DNA from: Stomoxys calcitrans
Taxonomy: Eukaryota; Arthropoda; Insecta; Diptera; Muscidae
Direction of reading: 5' to 3'
Assembly (NCBI RefSeq): GCF_963082655.1
Contig: NC_081552.1
Span: 199,066,781-199,130,780, forward strand
DNA length: 64,000 nucleotides
The translations under genes were made by a program, and so were the position numbers. Under the pieces are notes generated by a model. That model searched no databases and was not told where the DNA came from. It was given only the letters and a program-made list of their open reading frames with translations. Positions 10,961 through 20,353 of the stretch are shown here, one piece after another (within the stretch, counting starts at the first letter, position 1; every line of letters begins with the position of its first letter).

Positions 10961-11467
10961 CTCCGGCTATCTCGCAGACCTCAACAAGTCCGAAGGGGTT
11001 GTATCCTACGGATTCGACAAGTTGAAACTGAAGGTCTATGGAAGCGGTGGAGTTGGGGAATCAGGAGACGACTCAGCAGTTGTTGCTAAACACTTGCCTG
11101 TGGAACTATCGACCACATCGCTAAAGTCTGGCGGATTGCAGGAGATTGAAAACCTCCCTGCCACAAAAGAGACAGGAGGGGACATCGAAACGGGACCCGA
11201 CAAGCCCTGTGTGGGTGGGTCATCAAGTTGGACTGGGCTCTAAGTGTGCGCCAGTGGGGAAGCACGGAACTCAGAAAGTACTTCGACGGCAGCAGTTAGT
11301 GAAGCATCTAAGGAGAAATCGTCCACACCGCTAGTGCCCAGCGTCCTGAGGAAGAGTGGTGGTCTACAGCTTTCTCACCTACCCCTGAGGATGAACTCCT
11401 GATGGAGTCAGAAGACGAGACTAACACAACAGTGGTGGAAGTTTTGAATACTGACTATGGTCCGGTT

Positions 11468-12240
11468 TCTACAGATAAATCTCCACCATTGTAAGGCCGC
11501 TTCGGCAGCACTGAAGGTCCTCCTGATGGCAGGGGGATTTGACGTGATTCTTATCAAGGAACTATGAGTGTGTGGACGAATGGTTCGTGGACCAAGAATT
11601 CCGGGATTTATAGTTCTCAAGGGTATGGGGAATGGGAGACACAGAGCCAGTATTCTTGCCAAGAGTAGTCTAAATGTTTTTCTTGTTCCGTCGCTAAGCA
11701 CTGAAGATTTAGTAGAAGCCAGCCTTGAAATAAACAAGTCTCATTACTGGCTGGCTTCCCTATATATGGCGCACGATTCAGAGATGCCGCCTTCAAACCT
11801 TAAGTCGCTGGTTGAAGCCGCTTCTGTAGGGAAGAAAATCTTCATGGTAAAAAGTGATGCTAATGCACATCAGATATGGGGAAGTTCGGATGTAAACGAA
11901 AGGGGTGAGCTGCTTTTTAAATATTGGGTTGCCCAAAAAGTAATTGCGGATTTTTCATATAGTCGGCGTTGACAAATTTTTTCACAGCTTCTGACTCTGT
12001 AATTGCATTCTTTCTTCTGTCAGTTATCAGCTGTTACTTTTAGCTTGCTTTAGAAAAAATGTGTAAAAAAAGTATATTCGATTACAGTTCATTCCAAGTT
12101 TTATTAAAAATGCATTTACTTTCTTTTAAAAAATCCGCAATTACTTTTTGGGCAACCCAATATATTATAAGTTGCAATCTGGCTATTTGTAATAAAGGGG
12201 ATAAACCGACCTTTATAACCAGGAACAGGCATAGGTACTA
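11468..12240 (+). pseudogene. LINE endonuclease domain, broken by MITE
   Basis: Frames read GFDVILIKELWVCGRMVRGP, then MFLVPSLSTEDLVEASLEI-like sequence (by eye, LNVFLVPSLSTEDLVEASL), then VKSDANAHQIWGSSDVNERG and, after the MITE, ISCNLAICNKGDKPTFITRN. The D-AN-AH-WGS and NERG motifs are those of the apurinic endonuclease (EN) of Jockey-clade LINEs, which nicks the target for reverse transcription. The usual C/S-D-A-N start of the motif is intact. Several stops and frame changes occur before 11568. If the MITE and one TA are ignored, the frame continues across the gap. Confidence 0.85.
11924..12160 (+). mobile_element. Mariner-type MITE, 237 bp (copy 1)
   Basis: Inverted ends TTGGGTTGCCCAAAAAG / CTTTTTGGGCAACCCAA flank 237 bp without coding capacity. 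The target duplication TA lies at 11922-11923 and 12161-12162. The end sequence continues with 'taattgcggattttt', closely resembling the ends of cecropia-type mariners (ttaggttg...aaaagtaattgcgg). Four other copies lie at 33844, 34938, 36385 and 63244. It interrupts the LINE endonuclease. Confidence 0.95.
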
Positions 12241-12290
12241 GATATTTCTATTGTATCGGAAGATATAAGTGGAAGAATAGCGACTGGGAA

Positions 12291-14206
12291 GTGTTGAATG
12301 ACCACAGCTTCTATGATCATCATTATATTAGTTTCAGCCTTGGAGAAAATACTGAAGTAGTGGTCCCTCGGCTAAACGGAAGAAAGGCGGATTGGAACAA
12401 ATTTCGGCACAAATTCTGCACCACTATCCCTTCTAGATTAGAAAAGGAAGTGGAAACTACGGAGGATATAGACATAGTGGTCAAGCGGATCACGAAGGAA
12501 CTGAATGACTCGCTTGTGTCAGCATGCCCTAGTGCCAAGCCAAGGGGCAAACAGCGACCGCCACACGATTGGGACATCTGAGCTAAGGCTGAGCTAAGAA
12601 AATATAAGGGCGAGCTTAGAAAGGCTCAGAACAAATCCTGGGTAGAATTCTGCAGCTCCGTGGAGGATACATCTGAGGCCTCTAGGCTAAGGAAGATTCT
12701 GTCATCGAGACCTATTACGGTGGGGTATATTGAGAAGTCACAGAATGTATGGACAATGTCTAGTGAGGAAACACTAGAACTACTCGTTGGTACACATTTC
12801 TCGGGAAATTCTATAACGTACAACGTGGCGCCAGAAGAGGTTGTCACTGATATGCATTCGTCGGAGGCCATTAGGGGAATTGTGTCTGAGCCGAAAATCC
12901 TTTGGGGAATAAAAAGTTTTGAATCCTTTAAGTCGCCAGGCTCTGATGATGTATCACCGGTACCCGTTGAATTACAAGCCTTGTCTAATAGACTGGTACC
13001 CTGGCTTAGGGAGATATGCGTGTATCAGAATGTCGTATATACCTATGAGATGGAGGGAAACGAAGACCATTTTCATTCCGAAAGCAGAAAAACCCTACCG
13101 CATGAAGGCCAAAGATTTTTGTCCTATTAGTCTGTCATCCTTTGGAGGCCACCGTAGCGCAGAGGTTAGCATGTCCGCCTATGACGCTGAACGCCTGGGT
13201 TCGAATCCTGGCGAGACCATCAGAAAAAATTTTCAGCGGCGGTTTTCCCCTCCTCATGCTGGCAACATTTGTGAGGTACTATGCCATGTAAAACTTCTCT
13301 CAAAAGAGGTGTCGCACTGCGGCACGCCGTCCGGACTCGGCTATAAAAAGGAGGCCCCTTACCATTGAGCTTAAACTTGAATCGGACCGCACTCATTGAT
13401 ACGTGAGAAGTTTTCCCCTTAGTGGAATGTGCATGGGCAAAATGTGTTCATGGCAAAATTTGCAGTCTGTCATCCTTTATGCTGAAGACTCTTGAGAGAT
13501 TGATAGACACATATCTTAGGGTAAAGATTCCTGGAGATCGCCTGTCGCGGCAGCAGCATGCATATAGTAAAGGCGAATCCACTGAAAAAGCCCTTCACGA
13601 CATAGTTGGCTACATAGAGGATTCTCTCGCTGTCAAGGAATATACAATGGTAGCATTGAAGGTGCTTTCAATAATCTAAAACCAACGTGAAGTTAAAAAG
13701 ATGGGTCAGCAGAGAAACACCACAAGGAGGTGTATTGTCTCCTCTACTTTGGAATATAGCCATTAACAATATGTTATTGTCTCTGGAAGAAAGAGGTGTA
13801 AAAGTGGTCGCGTACGCTGATGACGTTGCAATTGCGGTTAGGGGAAAGTTTCTCAGCACTCTAAGAGATAAACTTCAGGAAGCTCTACGTGCAACAGCAA
13901 CGTGGGCTACCAAAAGTGGTCTGGCTATAAAGCAGCAGGAGATACAAGTTGCCTGCAGTAGAACCTGTCTCCTTGGGTGGAAAGAATGTTCCATTTACAG
14001 AAAGTGCAAAATACCTGGGTGTTCTGCTGGACAGAATATCCAACATTTTGGAAAGGTCAAGAAAGATCACTCTTGCCCTATACACCTACAAAAGAGCCAT
14101 TGGCAAAAGTTGGGGATTTAGACCACATGTCATGCATTGGGTATATACTGCAGTTGGCAGACCTTTAATGCTATATGGTGTTGTGGCCTGGTGGACGGCG
14201 CTTTAA
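12291..14206 (+). pseudogene. LINE reverse transcriptase, broken by SINE
   Basis: The N-terminal part reads PRLNGRKADWNKFRHKF and WGIKSFESFKSPGSDDVSPV (the usual SFKSPG.DG motif). Then KDFCPISLSSF is interrupted by the SINE and resumes as MLKTLERLIDTYLRVKIPGD. Next come RETPQGGVLSPLLWNIAINN and VVAYADDVAIAVRG, which contains the catalytic YADD at about 13816-13827. Between about 13680 and 13690 roughly 60 residues of the palm (the A-box aspartate region) are missing compared with related LINEs, so the enzyme is inactive. Frames change near 13110 and 13910. Confidence 0.88.
13144..13463 (+). mobile_element. tRNA-derived SINE, full length, 15-bp target duplication
   Basis: This 320-bp copy is the best in the window. 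It has head 'gccaccgtagcgcagaggtt', B-box 'gggttcgaatcctggc', body 'tgtgaggtactatgccatgt', 'gaggtgtcgcactgcggcac' and tail 'ggcaaaatttgc'. The direct repeat AGTCTGTCATCCTTT lies at 13129-13143 and 13464-13478. Ignoring the SINE and one repeat copy, the reverse-transcriptase frame (PISLSSF then MLKTLER) is continuous, which proves insertion into a pre-existing LINE. Confidence 0.97.
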
Positions 14207-15080
14207 AAATCCACCTGCTATTCAATAGTCAAGCGGATCTAAAGAATGTCTTGTTTGTGCATAACACAGCTAGGACGACACCATCTGATGCACTGAATTT
14301 AATGCTACATCTAATGCCCCTGGACATTGTAGCTAGACAAATTGCTGCGACCACTGCCGTGAGGCTTAGGGAGCTTTCTTCTTGGTCATGTGGCGGCTAC
14401 GGACACTGTGTTATCCATGATACAATGTCCTATATTCCAGGCAGTGTGGTTTACACCCTACCTGAGTCGCTTTTTGATAAAAAGTTGATCACTATTCCTG
14501 ATAGAACCGATTGGAACTATGATATCCCTGGTAAAAGAAGTTACATAGACTTCTATATGAATGGTTCCAAACTAGACGACCAGATGGGCTTTGAGGTGTA
14601 CTCTAAAGATCTAGAACTGTCATATTGAAAAGGTTACTCGACCACTGCAGTGTGTGTCAAGCGGAGATCCTTGCAATTAAGGAAGTGGTGGAATGGCTAA
14701 GATATAATGTCATTACGACGATTAGCATAAATATCTTCTCAGACAGCCATTAAATCCCTGGAGAATGTATTTCTGAACACAAAAACCGCCCTCTACTGTC
14801 GCCGATCTTTCAACAAGATTGCTGAACAGTGTAAAATTCACCTGTTCTAGGTGCCGGGCCACAGAGATCCCAAGGAACTGTAACGCGGAAGAGCTTGCGA
14901 GACTAGGAACTACCCTACAAACTCCAGGGATACTGGAATCTGTGGGTATGCCTCTAGCGACATGTAAGCTATGTTTTCAGGACCAGCCCCGAAGGACAAC
15001 GAATGGTAGATGGTCACAAAGAGGAGATGGTGAGCATTCCAAAACTATGTGGCCTAATCTAGACTTGAAGAGGTCATGAC
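14137..15080 (+). pseudogene. LINE RNase H and C-terminal region
   Basis: Frames read LMPLDIVARQIAATTAVRLR, then SYIDFYMNGSKLDDQMGFEV (the RNase H start, usually DGS; here the aspartate is replaced by asparagine), and PRNCNAEELARLGTTLQ (usually GN..ADELAR). The loss of the first catalytic Asp, the frameshift near 14625 and stops near 14750 mean the domain is dead. It is contiguous with the upstream reverse-transcriptase region. Confidence 0.85.
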
Positions 15081-15288
15081 AGATCATTGTCTATTCGGAA
15101 AACATGCTGACAGACTGAAGGTTGCCATATAGAACACCTTCTGTGTGTGGGTTTCATTTCTTTGAGAAGCTGCCTGATTTAGCGGACGTAAACATTCTCA
15201 AATTGTTAGGTATTTTATAGCGATCTGGATTTGGATAAACAACTTCTCAACGAAAATCTGAATTCAATAAACGCTATTGATGTTGAAA

Positions 15289-16800
15289 ACAAGTAAAAAG
15301 GCGTTAAGTTCGGCCGGGCCGAACTTTGGATACCCACCACCTCGGGTATATATATAAACCACCTTTCGTCGAATCCGGGGAAAAATGTATACCTTATGAC
15401 CCCTAGCAGCTATATAGAAATATGTTCCAATTTGGACCATATACTAATAAGTACAAGTCATTGTTCAACTGGGTAAAACAAAATTTTGCTCTTTTATCTA
15501 AAAATCAACCGCTCTGAACCATAAACGACACGGACGTCGAAAAGGCTAGCATACGTCACTGTGTCAAATGGCCCCAAAACCATAAATCAAGAGATCGGTC
15601 TATATTGCAGCTATATCCAAATCTGGACCTATCTGAGCCAAATTGAAAAATAATATCGAAAGTTTTATCACAGCTCACTGTCCCAAATTTCGGCGACATC
15701 GGACAATAAATGCGCCTTTTATGGGCTCAAAACCTTAAATCGAAAGATCGGTCTATATGGCAGCTATATCTAAATCTGAACCGATCTGAGCCAAATTGAC
15801 AAAGAATGTCGAAGGGCCTAAGTCAACTCACTGTCTCAAATTTCAGCAAAATCGGATAATAAATGTGGCTTTTACACTAAATCGGAGGATCGGTCTATAT
15901 GGCAGCTATATCCAAAACTGGACCGATCTGGGCCAAATTTGCGAAGGATGTCGAAGGGCGTAAGACAACTTACTGTCCCAAATTTTAGCAAAATCGGATA
16001 ATAAATGTGGCTTTTATGGGTCTAAGACCCTAAATCGGAGGATCGGTCTACATGGCAGCTATATCCAAAACTGGACCGATCTGGGCCAAATTGGCGAAGG
16101 ATGACGAAGGGCCTAAGACAACTCACTGTCCCAAATTTCAGTAAAATCGGATAATAAATGTGGCTTTTATGGATCTAAGACCCTAAATCGGAGGATCGGC
16201 CTACATGGCAGCTATATCCAAAACTGGACCGATCTGGGCCAAATTGGCGAAGGATCTCGAAGGCCGTAAGACAACTCACTGTCCCAAATTTCAGCAAAAT
16301 CGGATAATAAATGTGGCTTTTATGGGTCTAAGACCCTAAATCGGAGGATCGGTCTACATGGCAGCTATATCCAAAACTGAACCGATCTGGAGCAAATTGA
16401 CGAAGGATGTCGAAGGGCCTAAGACAACTCACTGTCCCAAATTTCAGCAAAATCGGATAATAAATGTGGCTTTTATGGGCCTAAGAACGTAAATCGGCGG
16501 ATCGGTCTATATGGGGGCTATATCTAGATATAGTCCGATTTGGCCCGTCTTCGAACTTAACCTGCTTATGGATAAAAAAAGAATCTGTGCAAAATTTCAC
16601 CTCAATATCTCAATTTTTGAAGACTGTAGCGTGATTTCAACAGACAGACGGACAGACGGACGGACATGTGTAGATCTTCTTAGATTTTTACGCTGATCAA
16701 GAATATATATACTTTATAGGGTCGGAAATGGATATTTCGATGTGTTGCAAACAGAATGACAAAATGAATATACCCCCATCCGTCGGTGGTGGGTATAAAA
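15289..16800. mobile_element. Complete HINE with type C 153-bp array
   Basis: The left end is 'aacaagtaaaaaggcgttaa' with the palindrome GTTCGGCCGGGCCGAAC and 'tacccaccacctcgggtat'. The right end is 'tacccccatccgtcggtggt' plus 'gggtataaaaa'. The internal array has 'cttttatgg' landmarks at 16011, 16164, 16317 and 16470, all 153 bp apart. Next to the right end lie 'acagacggacagacggacgg' and 'ctgatcaagaatatatatac'. It abuts the LINE 3' end. Confidence 0.88.
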
Positions 16801-17019
16801 ATTTTATCAGATTTAGATATAGCTCCCATATATATCTCTCACCCGATATGGCCTTTGGAGGCAGTAGTAGTCACAATTTTGGTCCGACCTTTACAAAATT
16901 TAGAACGAAATGTTTTATGTGATGTCCCAATACATGTGCAAAATTTCTTAAAAATCGATTCAGATTGAGATATAGCTCCTATATGTATCTTTCATCTGAT
17001 GTGGCCGTTTAAGGCTGTA
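16801..17019. repeat. Type D element, left part
   Basis: Units carry 'agatttagatatagctccca' and 'atatatctctcacccgatat'. A mariner interrupts the element at 17020; the type D sequence resumes at 18202 and reaches the end motif 'cttttgcctatccttactgg' at about 18370. Confidence 0.7.
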
Positions 17020-18199
17020 CGAGGGTTGCCTTTTATATTTCGGGATGGGACAACCCTTATATTGCAATCTGCCAGCTCTATCGTAAAGTTTGAAATTTTT
17101 GAGGTTATACGTACTCAGAATGTTTTGACATACGAGCGCTATTTGTGTTGTTTACAGTAACTTAAAAGATTCATCTCGCCCAAAAAATGGAATTAAATCG
17201 TGAACATTTTCGTGTGATTATTTTTTACAACTTTCGACGTGGATTAACTCAGCAACAGTGCATCGATGAACTTAATTAAATTTTTGGCGATGAAGCTCCA
17301 TCAAGGACCAGTGTTTATGGATGGTATGGTGAATTCATCCAAGGTCGTAGTTCACTCCAACACGAATTTCGTGAAGGTCGTCCAAAATCAGTTGTCGTTC
17401 CAAAAACCGTTGATGCTGTGAGCCAACTGTTAGTGCAAGATCATGCATGTGACCTAACGTGAGATTAGACATCCTTAGGCATTAGTGGCACCAGCATACA
17501 TTCAATATTAGATGACCGTCGAACATGACCGTCGAACATGACCATCGAACATGACCGTTCGAAAAATTGGCTCGTACCAATTGTTCGAAAGAAATTCTCC
17601 AAAAATACGATCGCGGTGCTTCGAAACACCTCTATGACATCGTGACAGGTGATGAATCTTGGATTTACGTATGAGTATGAGCCCGAAAGTAAACAGAGGT
17701 CGACTGTATGGGTGTTTCAAGATGAGCCAAATCCAACAAAATTTGTCGCGTACGAAGCACTTCCAAGCAAATGATCGTCTGTTTTTTTCGGAAAAACTGG
17801 ACATGTCGCAATCGTAGCACTAGACAACCAACCGCCGAGGACGGATCAATCTTCACCACGACAATGCCAGCTCCCACACATCTGCTCAAACAACTGCAAT
17901 TTTGAGCACTCAAAACATCGATTTGAAGAGTCATCCGCCATATGGTCCTGACTTGACACCGAATGACTTATTTTTAAATGAGAGGTCAATGTTTTTCGAC
18001 ACCTGAAGAAGCGGTAGATGCGTTCAGAATGCATTTTTTGGAGATACCTCAATCGGAGTGGCAAAAGTGCTTCGACAATTGGTTCAAACGCATGCAAAAG
18101 TGTATAGATCTTAATGGGGAATATTTTGAAAAACAATAAAGCGATTTTCGATGATTAATATTTGTTTTTGTCTTCTCTAATCATGAAATATAACCCTCA
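17020..18199 (+). mobile_element. Dead mariner (mellifera-like), 1.18 kb
   Basis: Ends CGAGGGTT and AACCCTCA are inverted and flanked by TA (17018-17019 and 18200-18201). Inside, the frame reads MELNREHFRVIIFYNFRRGL and SIFGDEAPSRTSVY-like sequence (helix-turn-helix DNA-binding domain), then VTGDESWIY-like residues after a shift, and DNQPPRTD. The 'ESKQRSTVWVFQDEPNPTK' block and 'RTSVYGWYGEF' place it near the mellifera/capitata mariners. At least ten stops or frameshifts are visible and the second catalytic aspartate region is scrambled, so there is no active transposase. Confidence 0.88.
17187..18140 (+). pseudogene. Mariner transposase pseudogene
   Basis: The start MELNREHFRVIIFYNF at 17187 is followed by an early stop at about 17276 (ELN then TAA). 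Later blocks in shifted frames match the family order: FREGRPKSVVVPKTVDAVSQ, LGISGTSIHSIL, STVWVFQDEPNPTKFVAYE and FGKTGHVAIVALDNQ, and a C-terminal stretch with CIFWRYLNRSGKS-type residues ending near 18138. In intact relatives the protein is about 345 residues and catalyses cut-and-paste transposition at TA. Here it cannot be translated. Confidence 0.85.
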
Positions 18200-18201
18200 T
18201 A

Positions 18202-18395
18202 GTAGACACAATTCGTTGGAAAATCTTACAAAATTCTATTCAATGTTTCAATAGGTATGCAAAGTTAAAGTCTGACTAGATTTCAACATGGGTTCAATGT
18301 AAAAAAATGTAGTACGTAGACTTGGTGATGTAGGGTATTATATAGGCAGCTCCGCCTGACTTTTGCCTATCCTTACTGGTTTATTTAAAAAAAAA
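18202..18395. repeat. Type D element, right part
   Basis: Contains 'tcttacaaaattctattcaa', 'caacatgggttcaatg' and 'gtattatataggcagctccg', and ends in 'cttttgcctatccttactgg'. The same order occurs at 59.47-59.60 kb. It continues the sequence left of the mariner. Confidence 0.75.
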
Positions 18396-19353
18396 ATCTA
18401 ATCAATGTTTTTACCATCGTACAAATTTTGGCAAAATATCCTATGGAAATAAAATTGTAGAAAGTTTAGTATGACAAATACCTTGATAAGTGGTTTTCAT
18501 TGTCATAGTTTTTAGTTCATGTCATAGTTTTTAGTTAATTTTTGTGCTGCCACCTAGACGTCACATTATGAAAGCGTGAATTTTTGCAAAATTTCCATAA
18601 CTGGTTCTGAATTGCCGCATGCATACGTGATCGAGTAAAATTGTTCCAAATTTGTTTTAATATTAATTCTGTATTTTTGAGTGAATTGAACGAGAATTTT
18701 TAAAATTCAAGAACGCTGAACATTCGCGTTTGATCACAATTGACAGAAATTTGGCTTTAAAATTTGCATAAAAGTATTAAAATTTCATTTGCTACTAATG
18801 CAAGTGCAATAGTTTCACGCCAGTTTAAATAAGAAGCACCATCTATATATCCCACACATATTAATGTGGTGTGTGTCTTAGATAGAAAAACGAAGGCGAC
18901 ATCTTTATGCTTATTTCGTGGGATATTAAAACAGTTTTAAGTTCCAACCGGTAATACAACACCAAAACCAAAAAAAAGGTGTTCACTCATATGAACTGCG
19001 CATGCCTCGAATTTTAAAAATTTAAAAGAAAAAGAGAAAATATTTTGAAGAGAAAATGTTAAATGGCTTTTAAGAGGACTTTAGTTTGAAACGAGTAGTC
19101 TGGAATAACTTAAAATTTTAAGGAGGAGGAGGAGGAGGGAAAAGAGTGGCTTACTGGAAATGACTTTTCGCGGGAATTCTTCTTTTGTCAAAGCAAAAAC
19201 AGAAAACAAACGCAACTGCAAAGTAGATAGCGAAGGTAGACTAATGAAAATGAACCAAAATGGACAAAATTGCTCTACGTTGATTACAGCTTACAGAAGG
19301 GATTCAATTTATACAAATGTTACTATAAATGAACAAAAAAACGAAATACTAAC

Positions 19354-19438
19354 CAAAATTCCCTTCGTTAGCACGTCGATAGAAATAGTTCCACCTTCCA
19401 CATATTCTCTGGTAATGTTTGGCAAAATCTTTAGGAAT
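19354..19438 (-). pseudogene. First-exon homologue, start codon lost
   Basis: The minus strand reads IPKDFAKHYQRICGRWNYFY, aligning without gaps to MSKDIAIHRQGIRGYWSCFY of the right-hand copies. The ATG is replaced by ATT. The segment ends in a good donor, TTTTG|GTTAGTAT, so this copy keeps the splice signal while losing the start. Product unknown; no family recognised. Confidence 0.55.
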
Positions 19439-19660
19439 TGTTTTGAGTTTTTTTTTGCATTAAAATGACTACACAACACAAAAATTCACAATTTGCCGTA
19501 ATAAAGGTAACCGTTCAAAGCACACATAAATGAAATAGTCAAATTAAAAAAAAAAAACAACACAAAATCTAACCGAACACAAGGAAACACAACCGAACGA
19601 GGCAAACGTGAGATAAGAACTAATCGTGGCCATGTAGTTTAGCTTTGAACAAGGGCATAG

Positions 19661-19707
19661 CAACCTGTTGAGTGGATGAATGGGAGACGGATATAGAGCT
19701 TTTGTCA
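19661..19707 (-). promoter_or_regulatory. Conserved core promoter of duplicon copy 1
   Basis: On the minus strand 'ctatatccgtctcccattca' is followed by 'tccactcaacaggttgct'. TATATCC is a TATA-like box about 30 bases before CAACAGG, which may serve as initiator. The same block is kept in all seven copies (seen again at 27.08, 40.87, 47.44, 51.06, 54.53 and 60.25 kb). Confidence 0.5.
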
Positions 19708-20353
19708 ACTTGTAAGGGAAACGGAAGATCGAGAAGATTAGTTTAAATTGATCTCTTAGTGAGAGGGAGAGATTTACATGTTACATGTTTGCAAAAGAAA
19801 TAAGAAACTCACCCTAAAAGTAGCTTTTAGATTGTTTGACTCAATTCTTACAAGAATAAAAAAGGGAATAAATACCAAACGCACTCATTGGGAAACACGA
19901 AGAATAAACAACTAAATTTGAGGGAAGACTACAATTTTTGAGATTTGGGAGTAATTGAAATTAAAACTATAATAGGCATATCCAATAAAAGGATTTTGTA
20001 AAAATGGAATAAATCAAATCACAAATAAATTAATTTTTTTAAAGTAATAAAACATAAAATTAATGAATTTAAATGAAAAAAATTTTAATAAAAATACAAA
20101 ATTTTCTAGGGTAACATATCTAGAAAAATAATTCCAAAGAAAATAAAATTTACAAAAATTTTCTGTGAAAAATTCATATTAAAATTAATAAATAAATTTA
20201 TGACAACATTTTGTACAAAAGTTAAATTTTGACATCATATGGTACAATTATTAACTTTTCATGTTTTGCGCTAAATTTATTTGGTTTGAAATAATTCATA
20301 CAATCTGATATTGTCCGGCTGCAAACCATGGGATAATCCGTTTCTATTACAAA

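Larger units (their letters stand above)
10961..15288 (+). mobile_element. Jockey-clade LINE, decayed, with nested MITE and SINE
   Basis: In order the element shows a short ORF1-like remnant (10.96-11.4 kb), an APE-type endonuclease (11.47-12.24 kb), a reverse transcriptase with an AYADDV box (12.29-14.2 kb), RNase H (14.4-14.9 kb), and a C-terminal tail ending near AATAAA at 15266-15271. Frameshifts, stops and an internal deletion near 13680 make it dead. A mariner-type MITE lies in the endonuclease and a SINE in the reverse transcriptase. The right end meets a HINE without a clear poly(A). Confidence 0.88.
18450..20200 (-). repeat. Promoter/exon duplicon, left copy 1
   Basis: This is the first of seven copies of a block of about 1.5 kb. 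Read on the minus strand it contains 'tagcttttgacaaagctc'-like upstream sequence, 'tatatccgtctcccattcat', the motif CAACAGGTTGCT, an untranslated leader, the exon-like segment at 19354-19438, and a downstream part with 'gaggcatgcgcagttcat', 'gatgtcgcc' and 'taagacacacaccacattaa'. The same order occurs at 26.0, 40.0, 47.2, 50.9, 54.3 and 60.0 kb. Confidence 0.85.

Noticed and set aside
11022..11334. Frames at 11.02-11.33 kb as independent genes
   Set aside because: They lie where the ORF1 of the LINE is expected, just upstream of its endonuclease, and are broken.
13144..13220. tRNA gene candidates (A-box and B-box at 4.66, 13.15, 43.22, 43.37 and 45.6 kb)
   Set aside because: All are heads of the 310-320-bp SINE, with target duplications on three copies; the cloverleaf is imperfect and no 3' terminator run follows the head.
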